Shown here: positions 44,103 through 49,874 of the stretch, piece by piece
How the letters are laid out: each line of letters starts with the position of its first letter
Numbering within the stretch: position 1 is the first letter of the stretch
Assembly: GCA_012719125.1 (NCBI GenBank)
Contig: JAAYAY010000353.1
Coordinates: forward strand, 1 to 49,874
Origin: Planctomycetaceae bacterium
Lineage (GTDB): Bacteria; Planctomycetota; Planctomycetia; Pirellulales; Thermoguttaceae
DNA length: 49,874 bases
Direction: 5' to 3'
Notes under the pieces: model-generated
The model's database searches: none
What the model saw: the letters and a program-made list of their open reading frames with translations, nothing else
Told to the model about the DNA's origin: nothing
Program-made: the position numbers and the translations under genes

Positions 44103-46718
44103 ATGTCGAAAACCCTGACGGCCCTGTGCCTTTGCCTTCACGCAGTCGCGGCCCTCGCGGCTGAGCCCGGTCCTGTTTCTCTCAAGTCCTCCCGCACGAC
44201 GATCGAGTTCGATCGCGCCCGAGCCGGAGCCGTTGTCTCTCTGACCGACAACAGCACCCACACCGAATTCATTAACAAGGACGCAGCCCAGGACCTTTTT
44301 GCCATCGCCTGGACCCGCCCGGGGGACACTTCCGGCAAGCAGGAACGCCTGACCGGCCATGATGCCAAAAATGTCCACTGGGAGGTCACCGAACGCAGCG
44401 TAACGGCCGTTTTCGAACGGCTTGGCGGCCACGATCTGACCGTAACCTGTCTGGTGTCGGCCGATCCTGCACGGGACGACGTCCGCTGGCAGCTTCACGC
44501 GAGCGGTGAAGCTCCCCTGGTTCTGGAAAGGATCGACTTTCCCATTCTCGATCTGCGGGCGCCGCTCGAAGCCGACGGCGCAAGCGATACAGTTGTCACC
44601 GGGCTGACCAAGGGAGGAGTATTCCACCAACCGGCGAAATGGAAGACTGGCCAAGGCCTGTCGTTTCCCCAGCCGGGATCGCTGGCCGCCCAGTTCGGCT
44701 GCTACTATTCCGCCCGGGCGGGGCTGGTGTCGCACACCTGCGACTCGCGCGGCTTCCCCAAGACGCTCGACCTCCACCGCACGGCCGACGGACTCCGTTG
44801 GATGTGGCAGCGACGTTGCTACCATCCGATGAAGCAGCCCTTCGAACTCGGCTACGAAATCAGCACCGCCACTTTCACCTCCCAGACTCCCGGTGAGCCG
44901 GCCGACTGGCGCGACGGGGCGGATCTCTACAAACAGTGGGCTCTCCAGCAGCCGTGGTGTGCCGTGCCCTTCGCCCAACGCACCGACGTGCCCGACTGGA
45001 TGAAATCGGGCCCCGCCATGATTCGTTTCAGCCGCGACTGGCTGGGCCGTCCCGAGCGTGTGGAGGGCTGGCTGGACGACTACTGGAAGAAACACTTCCC
45101 GAAGACTCCCCTCATTGTCGCCCTCTGGGGTTGGGAGCGGGTCGGCAGTTGGGTCTCGCCCAAGTACTTCCCGCCCTATCCGTCCGAAGAGGGCTTCAAA
45201 CGCGTTGTGGCGGCGGCACGCAAGGCCGACGGCCACGCCTTCCCCTGGCCCTCGGGCTACTACTGGAACGTCGAGTATCAACAGAACCCCGACGGCACCT
45301 TCCAGTGGAACGACTGGGACGACTTCAACGCCACCGGCTTGCCGCACGCCCTGATCGAGCGCGACGGAACGCCGCTGGTGCGAAAGCTGCCCTGGCTCGA
45401 GGGCGGTCGCAATGCCGTGCTCTGCCGCGGCGACGCCTGGACCCGCCAATGGTTCAACCGCAACGCCGTCACCCTCATGCAACTGGGGTGCGACATGGTC
45501 CAGGTCGATCAGGTCGTCGGCGGGCTCGCTCCGGGGGGCGGCGAGTGTTACAGCACGCAGCACTGCCATCCGCCGGGGCTCGGTGTCTGGGACGCCGAAG
45601 CCTTTGCCGACCAGTTGCGTTCCCTGGCCGCCGAGTGCCGCGGCGTACAGCCCGACGCAGTCCTGTCCATCGAGGAACCGCAGGAACTGTTCAACCACCT
45701 GATCGGCGTTCAGGACTATCGCGACGGGCAATCGCAACGCTGGCCGTCATTGCCCGAGACAACACACGCCTCGGTTTTCGGGTACCTGTATCACGAGTAT
45801 CTGCCCGTCTTTCAGAGCAATCCGGTCTCTGGCGATCTGAAGATGCTGGCCTATTGTGCCGTCACCGGCCAGATTCCCCACTGGGTCCCTCATTGGCCGG
45901 TCAGTCCGTCGCCGGCCCTGGTTGGCGGCGATTTCGAGGAGTGGAGCGAGGAGGAGCCCGCCGGTTGGCAACGGGTGAGCGGATGGCAGGGAACCAATTA
46001 CGTCGGCCTGCCCTATCGCGACGATTCCGTCAAGTCGCACGGCACGGCGAGCATGCGTCTGGAGAATCGCCTCGAATCGGACATCGTTCAGGTTTCGCAG
46101 AACGTCTCCGTCGGTCCCGGTCATCTGGAGCCCGGCCATACCTACCGGCTCCGCGCCCGCATGAAGGTCGAAAGTCTTGCCAAGCCGAACGCCGTCAACC
46201 TGGCCGCCCTGACGTCGAAACTCGGTTCCAAGGGTTCGTGGCGAATTCCGCTGCCCGGTCCCGGCGACTGGAGCGAGGGGAGCGTCGAGTTCACCATGCC
46301 GGACGAGGCCACCTTCCTGCGGATCATGATTCACGTGAGCGGCACCTGCCGGCTCTGGATCGACGACGTTGTCCTGGAGGAACGTGTCGACGACCGCTGG
46401 GAGCCGCTCATTCAGCCCGGCTCGCCGCCCGAGCACGAATTCGTCGAGCAATGGGTGCGTCTGTTCCACGGCGAGGGCCGGCCCTACCTGCTGCTCGGCA
46501 CCATGATTCATCCGCCGAGACTGCTCGCCCCGCTTCCACCCGCCGGCGAACGCCCGCCGATGGACCCCGTCATGACCGGCGCCTTCCGTGCACCCGACGG
46601 TTCCGAGGCCGCCGTCGTGGCCAACGCAACCGCCGAGCCGCAGGAGGTTCAACTCCAATGGCAAGGTCGGGTCCACAACCTGCAGATGGCCCCGTCGTCT
46701 CTGCGGCTTGTTCGGTGA
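44103..46718 (+). CDS. Secreted DUF6259-like glycosidase with CBM
   Basis: This 871-residue protein has a signal peptide (residues about 3-19). An N-terminal beta-supersandwich ('RTTIEFDRARAGAVVSLTDNSTHTEFI') precedes a TIM barrel with 'FPKTPLIVALWGWERVGSWVSPKYFPPYPSEEGFKRVV'. The barrel also has 'LMQLGCDMVQVDQVVGG', whose Asp is a likely nucleophile, and 'VLSIEEPQELF'. A CBM-like jelly roll ('HTYRLRARMKVES...WRIPLPGPGDWSEGSVEFTM') lies at about 610-760. The layout matches DUF6259 and distant relatives of endo-alpha-N-acetylgalactosaminidases. I do not assign a substrate. It starts 165 bases after the GH38-like gene, same strand. Tandem hairpins follow it. Confidence 0.7.
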   Translation: MSKTLTALCLCLHAVAALAAEPGPVSLKSSRTTIEFDRARAGAVVSLTDNSTHTEFINKDAAQDLFAIAWTRPGDTSGKQERLTGHDAKNVHWEVTERSVTAVFERLGGHDLTVTCLVSADPARDDVRWQLHASGEAPLVLERIDFPILDLRAPLEADGASDTVVTGLTKGGVFHQPAKWKTGQGLSFPQPGSLAAQFGCYYSARAGLVSHTCDSRGFPKTLDLHRTADGLRWMWQRRCYHPMKQPFELGYEISTATFTSQTPGEPADWRDGADLYKQWALQQPWCAVPFAQRTDVPDWMKSGPAMIRFSRDWLGRPERVEGWLDDYWKKHFPKTPLIVALWGWERVGSWVSPKYFPPYPSEEGFKRVVAAARKADGHAFPWPSGYYWNVEYQQNPDGTFQWNDWDDFNATGLPHALIERDGTPLVRKLPWLEGGRNAVLCRGDAWTRQWFNRNAVTLMQLGCDMVQVDQVVGGLAPGGGECYSTQHCHPPGLGVWDAEAFADQLRSLAAECRGVQPDAVLSIEEPQELFNHLIGVQDYRDGQSQRWPSLPETTHASVFGYLYHEYLPVFQSNPVSGDLKMLAYCAVTGQIPHWVPHWPVSPSPALVGGDFEEWSEEEPAGWQRVSGWQGTNYVGLPYRDDSVKSHGTASMRLENRLESDIVQVSQNVSVGPGHLEPGHTYRLRARMKVESLAKPNAVNLAALTSKLGSKGSWRIPLPGPGDWSEGSVEFTMPDEATFLRIMIHVSGTCRLWIDDVVLEERVDDRWEPLIQPGSPPEHEFVEQWVRLFHGEGRPYLLLGTMIHPPRLLAPLPPAGERPPMDPVMTGAFRAPDGSEAAVVANATAEPQEVQLQWQGRVHNLQMAPSSLRLVR

Positions 46719-46763
46719 GCCTCGGAAGAACGCGGCTAAGGGACGACGAATCAACAAGCGTCG

Positions 46764-46805
46764 TTGTTCGCTCCGCGAACAAGCGTCTTTTCGCAGAGCG
46801 AAAAG
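46764..46805 (+). terminator. Tandem hairpins after DUF6259-like gene
   Basis: Two back-to-back stem-loops start 46 bases after the stop codon: TTGTTCGC-TCC-GCGAACAA (46764-46782) and CTTTTCGC-AGA-GCGAAAAG (46787-46805). Each has eight perfect pairs and a three-base loop. They may end transcription of the rightward glycan group, or they may be a short repeat unit. There is no T tract. Confidence 0.45.
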
Positions 46806-46893
46806 CGACTATGCGCGATACCCATTACCTGCCTGGTCCCAAGTCGCAGTGTCAGTCTTGGAGGGGACTGACCTGCCAGAGACACTATGTATT

Positions 46894-46973
46894 GGGTGGC
46901 ACGCTCAGAGCGTAGCGATGGGCGTGGATGGTCAGGTCACCACGCCCATCGCTGCGCTCTGAGCGTGCCACCC
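46894..46973. repeat. 80-bp palindromic element, copy 2
   Basis: Inverted arms of 34 bases (46894-46927 and 46940-46973) with a single mismatch flank a 12-base centre. The left arm begins GGGTGGCACGCTCAGAGCGT. It is the near-identical partner of the element at 9599-9678. It lies 14 bases past the end of the Imm33-like gene. Confidence 0.88.
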
Positions 46974-46987
46974 ATGAAGGATACGGG

Positions 46988-47497
46988 CTACAACTCGCGG
47001 ACGATCTCGGGCTCCTTTCCTCCGAAGGCGACGCGGTATCCGGTGGGCAGGAGCCAGTAGGGGAGGAAGCGGCGGTCGCGGATGCTGATCTCGTAGAGGC
47101 TCTTGATGCTGAGGTTCTGGCGGTCGTCGACGTCCAGGGGGTCGTCGGCGACGCCGACGTACCAACCGGCCTCAGCCTCGTCAGCCGGGCCGATGCGGAT
47201 CATGAACGCCTTGGGGGAACCGGCGGCGTAAGACTTGGAGCAGATCGCGCACTGGCGAAGGTTGCAGAACTCCGGTTCGGCCTGTTCCTGGCGGAGCACC
47301 GCGATCTGGGCCGCGTGGATCTGTTCCACCATCTCGAAATCCTTGGTGTAGGACGCGAAGTCCTCGAAATCGAGGGTCTCGAGATCGAGTTGGCCGTCGG
47401 TTTCGGTCAGGCGGAACATGAACCAACTGAAATGGGCCGTTTCTCCCGGCTTGGCTCCCAGCGATCTCAGGTGTTCCAAGGCTTCTTCTCGGATCAT
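46988..47497 (-). CDS. Small protein with Imm33/DUF2185-like domain
   Basis: The product is 169 residues, probably cytoplasmic, with no signal or membrane segment. The N-terminal half is helical and acidic. The C-terminal half resembles the DUF2185/Imm33 fold: 'CAICSKSYAAG', 'AGWYVGVADDPLDVDDRQN' and 'FLPYWLLPTGYRVAFGGKE', in the order of that domain (Cys-x2-Cys-Ser-Lys start, Gly-Trp centre, Pro/Leu/Pro-Gly end). In other bacteria this domain is found in toxin immunity proteins and in general cytoplasmic proteins. The ATG at 47497 is 19 residues inside a longer frame. It lies 53 bases downstream of the radical SAM gene, so the two are probably co-transcribed. Confidence 0.65.
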   Translation of the reverse strand: MIREEALEHLRSLGAKPGETAHFSWFMFRLTETDGQLDLETLDFEDFASYTKDFEMVEQIHAAQIAVLRQEQAEPEFCNLRQCAICSKSYAAGSPKAFMIRIGPADEAEAGWYVGVADDPLDVDDRQNLSIKSLYEISIRDRRFLPYWLLPTGYRVAFGGKEPEIVREL

Positions 47498-47550
47498 GGT
47501 TTGCTCTTTCGTTCTTCGCCTCGGCGGCATTTCTGTACCAAGGTGACTTG

Positions 47551-48528
47551 TCAATCATAGTAGTCGTTCGGGCGAAGTTCCTGGTAGACGCCGGCGCGAC
47601 GCAGATGCTGCCGTAGATCCAGGCACAGGTGGCAACGGCTGATGTAGCCCGCTGGATCGGGATCGAAGTCGGGGGCCAGCGTCTTCCAGAGGGCATGGGG
47701 ACCGCCCTTCCAGAGACTGAAGTAGACCGGAGCTGACTGTTCGGTGATCTCCGGGTGAAGGTTTTCGATGGTGGCTGCCGCGATGCCCGGGCAGTGGCCC
47801 GTGAACAGGTTGCCGTAGGAATCGATGTGGAAGTGGGTGGTGCTCTCCAAAGTCGAGCGACACGGCTGGCCCGCAAATTCTCCGGCCGGACGCCGAGCCA
47901 CGCCCTCGGTCAGTTTCTCGGTGGTTCGCCCGCCGGGAGTCAGGTAGTCGTGGATTCGCCAGACGTCTCCTCGTTTCGGATCGAGACCGAGAAGCTCGCA
48001 GGATCGGTGGAGAGGATGGGTCTTGCTTGCATCCAGGTCTTCCATCATCCGCAGAACCACGGGGGTCCAGACGATCACGCCATAGGGGCCAAAAACTTCC
48101 TGGGCTGCCAGGATCCCCGCTTTGGTTCTCTCCAGCGGGGTGAATTCGTTGTGGAACAGCGACGCACTAATGAGCACGGCGGTCAGCCCGGCCTGGCGCA
48201 GACGCTCGAATCCCTGGCAGGCGGTGTCGAAGTCGTCGCACCAGCCGACGTTGGTTTCCAGATAGTCGACGTCGACCCCGTGCCGGCCGGCCGATCGGAC
48301 GGCGTATTCGAGCCGGTCCCAGTGGAGCGTCGCCTCGCCGCCGGCCAGGTGGACTCCGTGCAGCGCCCCCTCCCCGGCCAACGCGGCGAACGTCCGATCG
48401 ATCATCTCCTCCGGCATGAAATAGTCGGGCCGGGTGGGCGAGCAGCGATAGGCGCAGTGCTTGCACGCGTTCGTGCAGCGATACGTCAACATCACGCCGC
48501 CGGAGATCAGGGGTGGAACGGTTGGCAT
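47551..48528 (-). CDS. Radical SAM protein with SPASM-like C-terminal cysteines
   Basis: The 325-residue enzyme has the radical SAM motif C-x3-C-x2-C (Cys18, Cys22, Cys25 in 'TYRCTNACKHCAYRC') and a GGE-type SAM motif ('HLAGGEATLHW'). A C-terminal set of cysteines ('QPCRST', 'GHCPG', 'RCHLCLDLR') suggests a twitch or SPASM-like auxiliary cluster. Enzymes of this build modify peptides, proteins or small molecules. No obvious precursor peptide is visible, and the next gene downstream is the Imm33-like protein. I cannot assign a substrate. A second Met at residue 13 would be too close to the cluster motif to be a likely start. Confidence 0.8.
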   Translation of the reverse strand: MPTVPPLISGGVMLTYRCTNACKHCAYRCSPTRPDYFMPEEMIDRTFAALAGEGALHGVHLAGGEATLHWDRLEYAVRSAGRHGVDVDYLETNVGWCDDFDTACQGFERLRQAGLTAVLISASLFHNEFTPLERTKAGILAAQEVFGPYGVIVWTPVVLRMMEDLDASKTHPLHRSCELLGLDPKRGDVWRIHDYLTPGGRTTEKLTEGVARRPAGEFAGQPCRSTLESTTHFHIDSYGNLFTGHCPGIAAATIENLHPEITEQSAPVYFSLWKGGPHALWKTLAPDFDPDPAGYISRCHLCLDLRQHLRRAGVYQELRPNDYYD

Positions 48529-48566
48529 GGGGAGCTTTGAGCAGTGAGCTATGAGCTAGTGCTCTG

Positions 48567-49265
48567 TTACTTCTTGATTTTCGGGTAGACAGACTTCAAT
48601 TTCTTGCGGGCGTCATCGATTTTCATTTGCCAATCGACGCCGCGTTGGGTTTGGTTGACATCCTCGTGCCAGGCAGTGGTTTCCTGGCGAAGTTGCTCGG
48701 CGTTGCCAATGCGTCGCCCCGCGACGCATTGGCGGGTCATGCTGCTTAGTTCGTTTTCGGCGATATTCAGCCAGCTTCCATGCTTGGGCGTGTAGTGGAA
48801 CTCGATGCGGCGGACCAAGGAGCGGGCACGTGCTGGTTCAAAGACTTCGTAGAATGCTCCCAGAGTATGCGTGTTGAGATTGTCACAAACCACCAGCACC
48901 TTCTCGCAATCTGCGTAGCGACCTTCCAGCAGATTCGCCATTTCGATCGCCCAATCCATCTTGGTTTTCCTGTCGCGCACCGCGACGTGTCGCCAGCCGG
49001 CCAGCGGTTCGGCAAACATGAAAATGTTCGCCACGCCCGCCCGTTTGTACTCGTAGTCGACTCGCCGGGAGTGCTCCTTGGTGGCCTCGATGGGCGTTTT
49101 CACCTCTTCGACTAACTGCACCGGCTGCTCGTCCATGCACACCACCGGAATGTTGGCGTCGTAGGGCCGGGAATAGACGTCCAAAACGTCTTCCATGTGC
49201 GCTACAAACTCGGCGTCGGCTTCCGGGGGGATGACCCAGTACTGGATGGCTCGCTTGGTGCTCAT
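48567..49265 (-). CDS. IS630 transposase, DDE catalytic part (orfB)
   Basis: The frame from its ATG at 49265 gives 232 residues. It carries the DDE_3 catalytic domain: Asp45 in 'VVCMDEQPVQL', Asp128 in 'VVCDNLNTH' and Glu170 in 'SWLNIAENELS'. This enzyme cuts and joins DNA at TA targets. The open frame reaches back to 49361, which allows production as a fusion with orfA by -1 frameshifting on the A8 run. All three catalytic residues are present, so the element could be active. It is 38 bases from the start of the radical SAM gene. Confidence 0.85.
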   Translation of the reverse strand: MSTKRAIQYWVIPPEADAEFVAHMEDVLDVYSRPYDANIPVVCMDEQPVQLVEEVKTPIEATKEHSRRVDYEYKRAGVANIFMFAEPLAGWRHVAVRDRKTKMDWAIEMANLLEGRYADCEKVLVVCDNLNTHTLGAFYEVFEPARARSLVRRIEFHYTPKHGSWLNIAENELSSMTRQCVAGRRIGNAEQLRQETTAWHEDVNQTQRGVDWQMKIDDARKKLKSVYPKIKK

Positions 49266-49705
49266 CCCGTTTTTTTTAACGTTCGGCGGACGGTTTGATA
49301 ACTCACCGCCTCCACAATCTCCAGCTCCACCACCTTGCGGGCCAGTAAACGCAGGGTCCACTTGCCGTAGCCCGCGGGAGGTTGGCCCAGACGCATAGCA
49401 ATAATCTTGGCCTCCTGCTCACCATCGAGCAGTTTCTCTGTGGGTGGCTTCTCCCGCTTCTGGCCGTTTAGCGCAATCTCAAACCCGTGCTCCACAAATC
49501 GTTGACGTACGTTCTCCACGGTTTTCGTCCGGCAGTCAAACGCCTCGGCAATTTTGGCGTCGGTCCACCCCGGACCGCCGGCATCCGCCTTCAGCAGAAT
49601 GTTGGCTCGCTTCACCTTCTGGCTCGAGCCCTTGAGCCTGCGGACGACTTGCTCCAACGCTGAGCGTTCCTCAGCAGTCAACTCCACGATATACTTCTTG
49701 TTCAT
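49262..49705 (-). CDS. IS630 transposase, N-terminal DNA-binding part (orfA)
   Basis: The 147-residue product has paired helix-turn-helix segments: 'LTAEERSALEQVVRRLKGSSQKVKRANILLKA' (about residues 8-40), 'WTDAKIAEAFDCRTKTVENVRQRFVEHG', then 'GYGKWTLRLLARKVVELEIVEAVSYQTVRRTLKK'. This is the usual DNA-binding half of IS630 transposases. The ATG at 49705 has AGGAGG six bases upstream, although the frame is open to 49837. The last codons span the A8 run, then the frame ends at TGA (49264-49262) overlapping the ATG of orfB. Confidence 0.85.
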   Translation of the reverse strand: MNKKYIVELTAEERSALEQVVRRLKGSSQKVKRANILLKADAGGPGWTDAKIAEAFDCRTKTVENVRQRFVEHGFEIALNGQKREKPPTEKLLDGEQEAKIIAMRLGQPPAGYGKWTLRLLARKVVELEIVEAVSYQTVRRTLKKTG

Positions 49706-49874
49706 GGCAACCTCCTTGTCGAACAAGACGACAAAGAGTCTCGCCGAAAATGCCTGACCGTCACGGATTTTGGGGAGGGTGATGTTGGTATCCACCGAGA
49801 GAAGCGGAGACCAGGAGGTTTTGGAGCCAGTTTTCATGGTAACGGTGTTGGTTGAGGCGTTCGGCCGGGCTTTG

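Larger units (their letters stand above)
48567..49705 (-). mobile_element. IS630-family insertion sequence (coding part)
   Basis: Two overlapping minus-strand frames encode the helix-turn-helix and DDE parts of an IS630-type transposase. The frames overlap at an A8 run (49277-49270) followed by an ATGA stop-start overlap, so a fused transposase could be made by -1 slippage. I could not find matching terminal inverted repeats, so the element ends are unmarked; the right end may lie near or beyond the window edge. Confidence 0.75.

Noticed and set aside
43930-44118. 62-codon open frame between the GH38-like and DUF6259-like genes
   Set aside because: It overlaps the previous stop and the next start, has no ribosome-binding site and its translation resembles no protein.

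Overview
The window looks like a piece of a planctomycete chromosome, most likely from the Pirellulales and relatives. This is read from the content: a DUF1559 prepilin-like protein, a short LRR protein with an 'SLRTLL' membrane anchor, several twin-arginine exported Gfo/Idh/MocA and amidohydrolase proteins, a secreted PQQ-repeat protein, a neutral-ceramidase-like protein and many secreted carbohydrate-active enzymes. Base composition is high in GC. There are no rRNA, tRNA or CRISPR loci that I can see.

Layout. (1) 0.3-12 kb is a mostly minus-strand housekeeping stretch. Reading leftward it holds a mitochondrial-EF-G1-like elongation factor G, hisH, hisA, a second and divergent EF-G, a serine acetyltransferase, a secreted PQQ-repeat protein and a ceramidase-like protein. 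A plus-strand LRR gene sits between hisH and hisA. (2) 12-17 kb has an alginate-lyase-family protein, a large secreted protein whose gene carries an in-frame TGA followed by 55 well-formed codons and a SECIS-like hairpin (a candidate selenoprotein), and a sialidase-like protein. (3) 17-28 kb is an apparent anaerobic catabolic cluster. A six-gene minus-strand operon encodes an exported Gfo/Idh/MocA protein, a second Gfo/Idh/MocA enzyme, a nucleoside-symporter-like MFS carrier, a third Gfo/Idh/MocA enzyme, a glycyl radical activase and a glycyl radical enzyme. A XylR-type AraC regulator is divergent from it, and a MtaA-like (UroD family) zinc methyltransferase converges on its end. (4) 28-30 kb has a DUF1559 prepilin-like protein and a small lipoprotein. 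(5) 29.7-46.7 kb is a polysaccharide-utilisation-like block: GH16, a GH42-like TIM barrel, an amidohydrolase, two secreted proteins of poorly known family, a clan GH-A (GH5-like) enzyme, a GH38-like enzyme with fibronectin type III repeats and a DUF6259-like glycosidase. (6) 47-49.9 kb has a radical SAM protein paired with a small Imm33/DUF2185-like protein, then an IS630-family insertion sequence in two overlapping frames.

Together these suggest a heterotroph that breaks down complex, possibly algal or mucin-like, glycans outside the cytoplasm. It would then process the released sugars through oxidoreductases and, under low oxygen, through a glycyl radical enzyme. Three kinds of intergenic repeat occur: REP-like 28-bp units at 4.8, 26.6 and 40.1 kb; an 80-bp palindromic element at 9.6 and 46.9 kb; and short tandem hairpins at 46.8 kb.

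The observations I would look at first are the candidate selenoprotein at 13.6-15.2 kb and the glycyl radical operon, whose enzyme lacks the usual Cys-x-Glu active-site glutamate.
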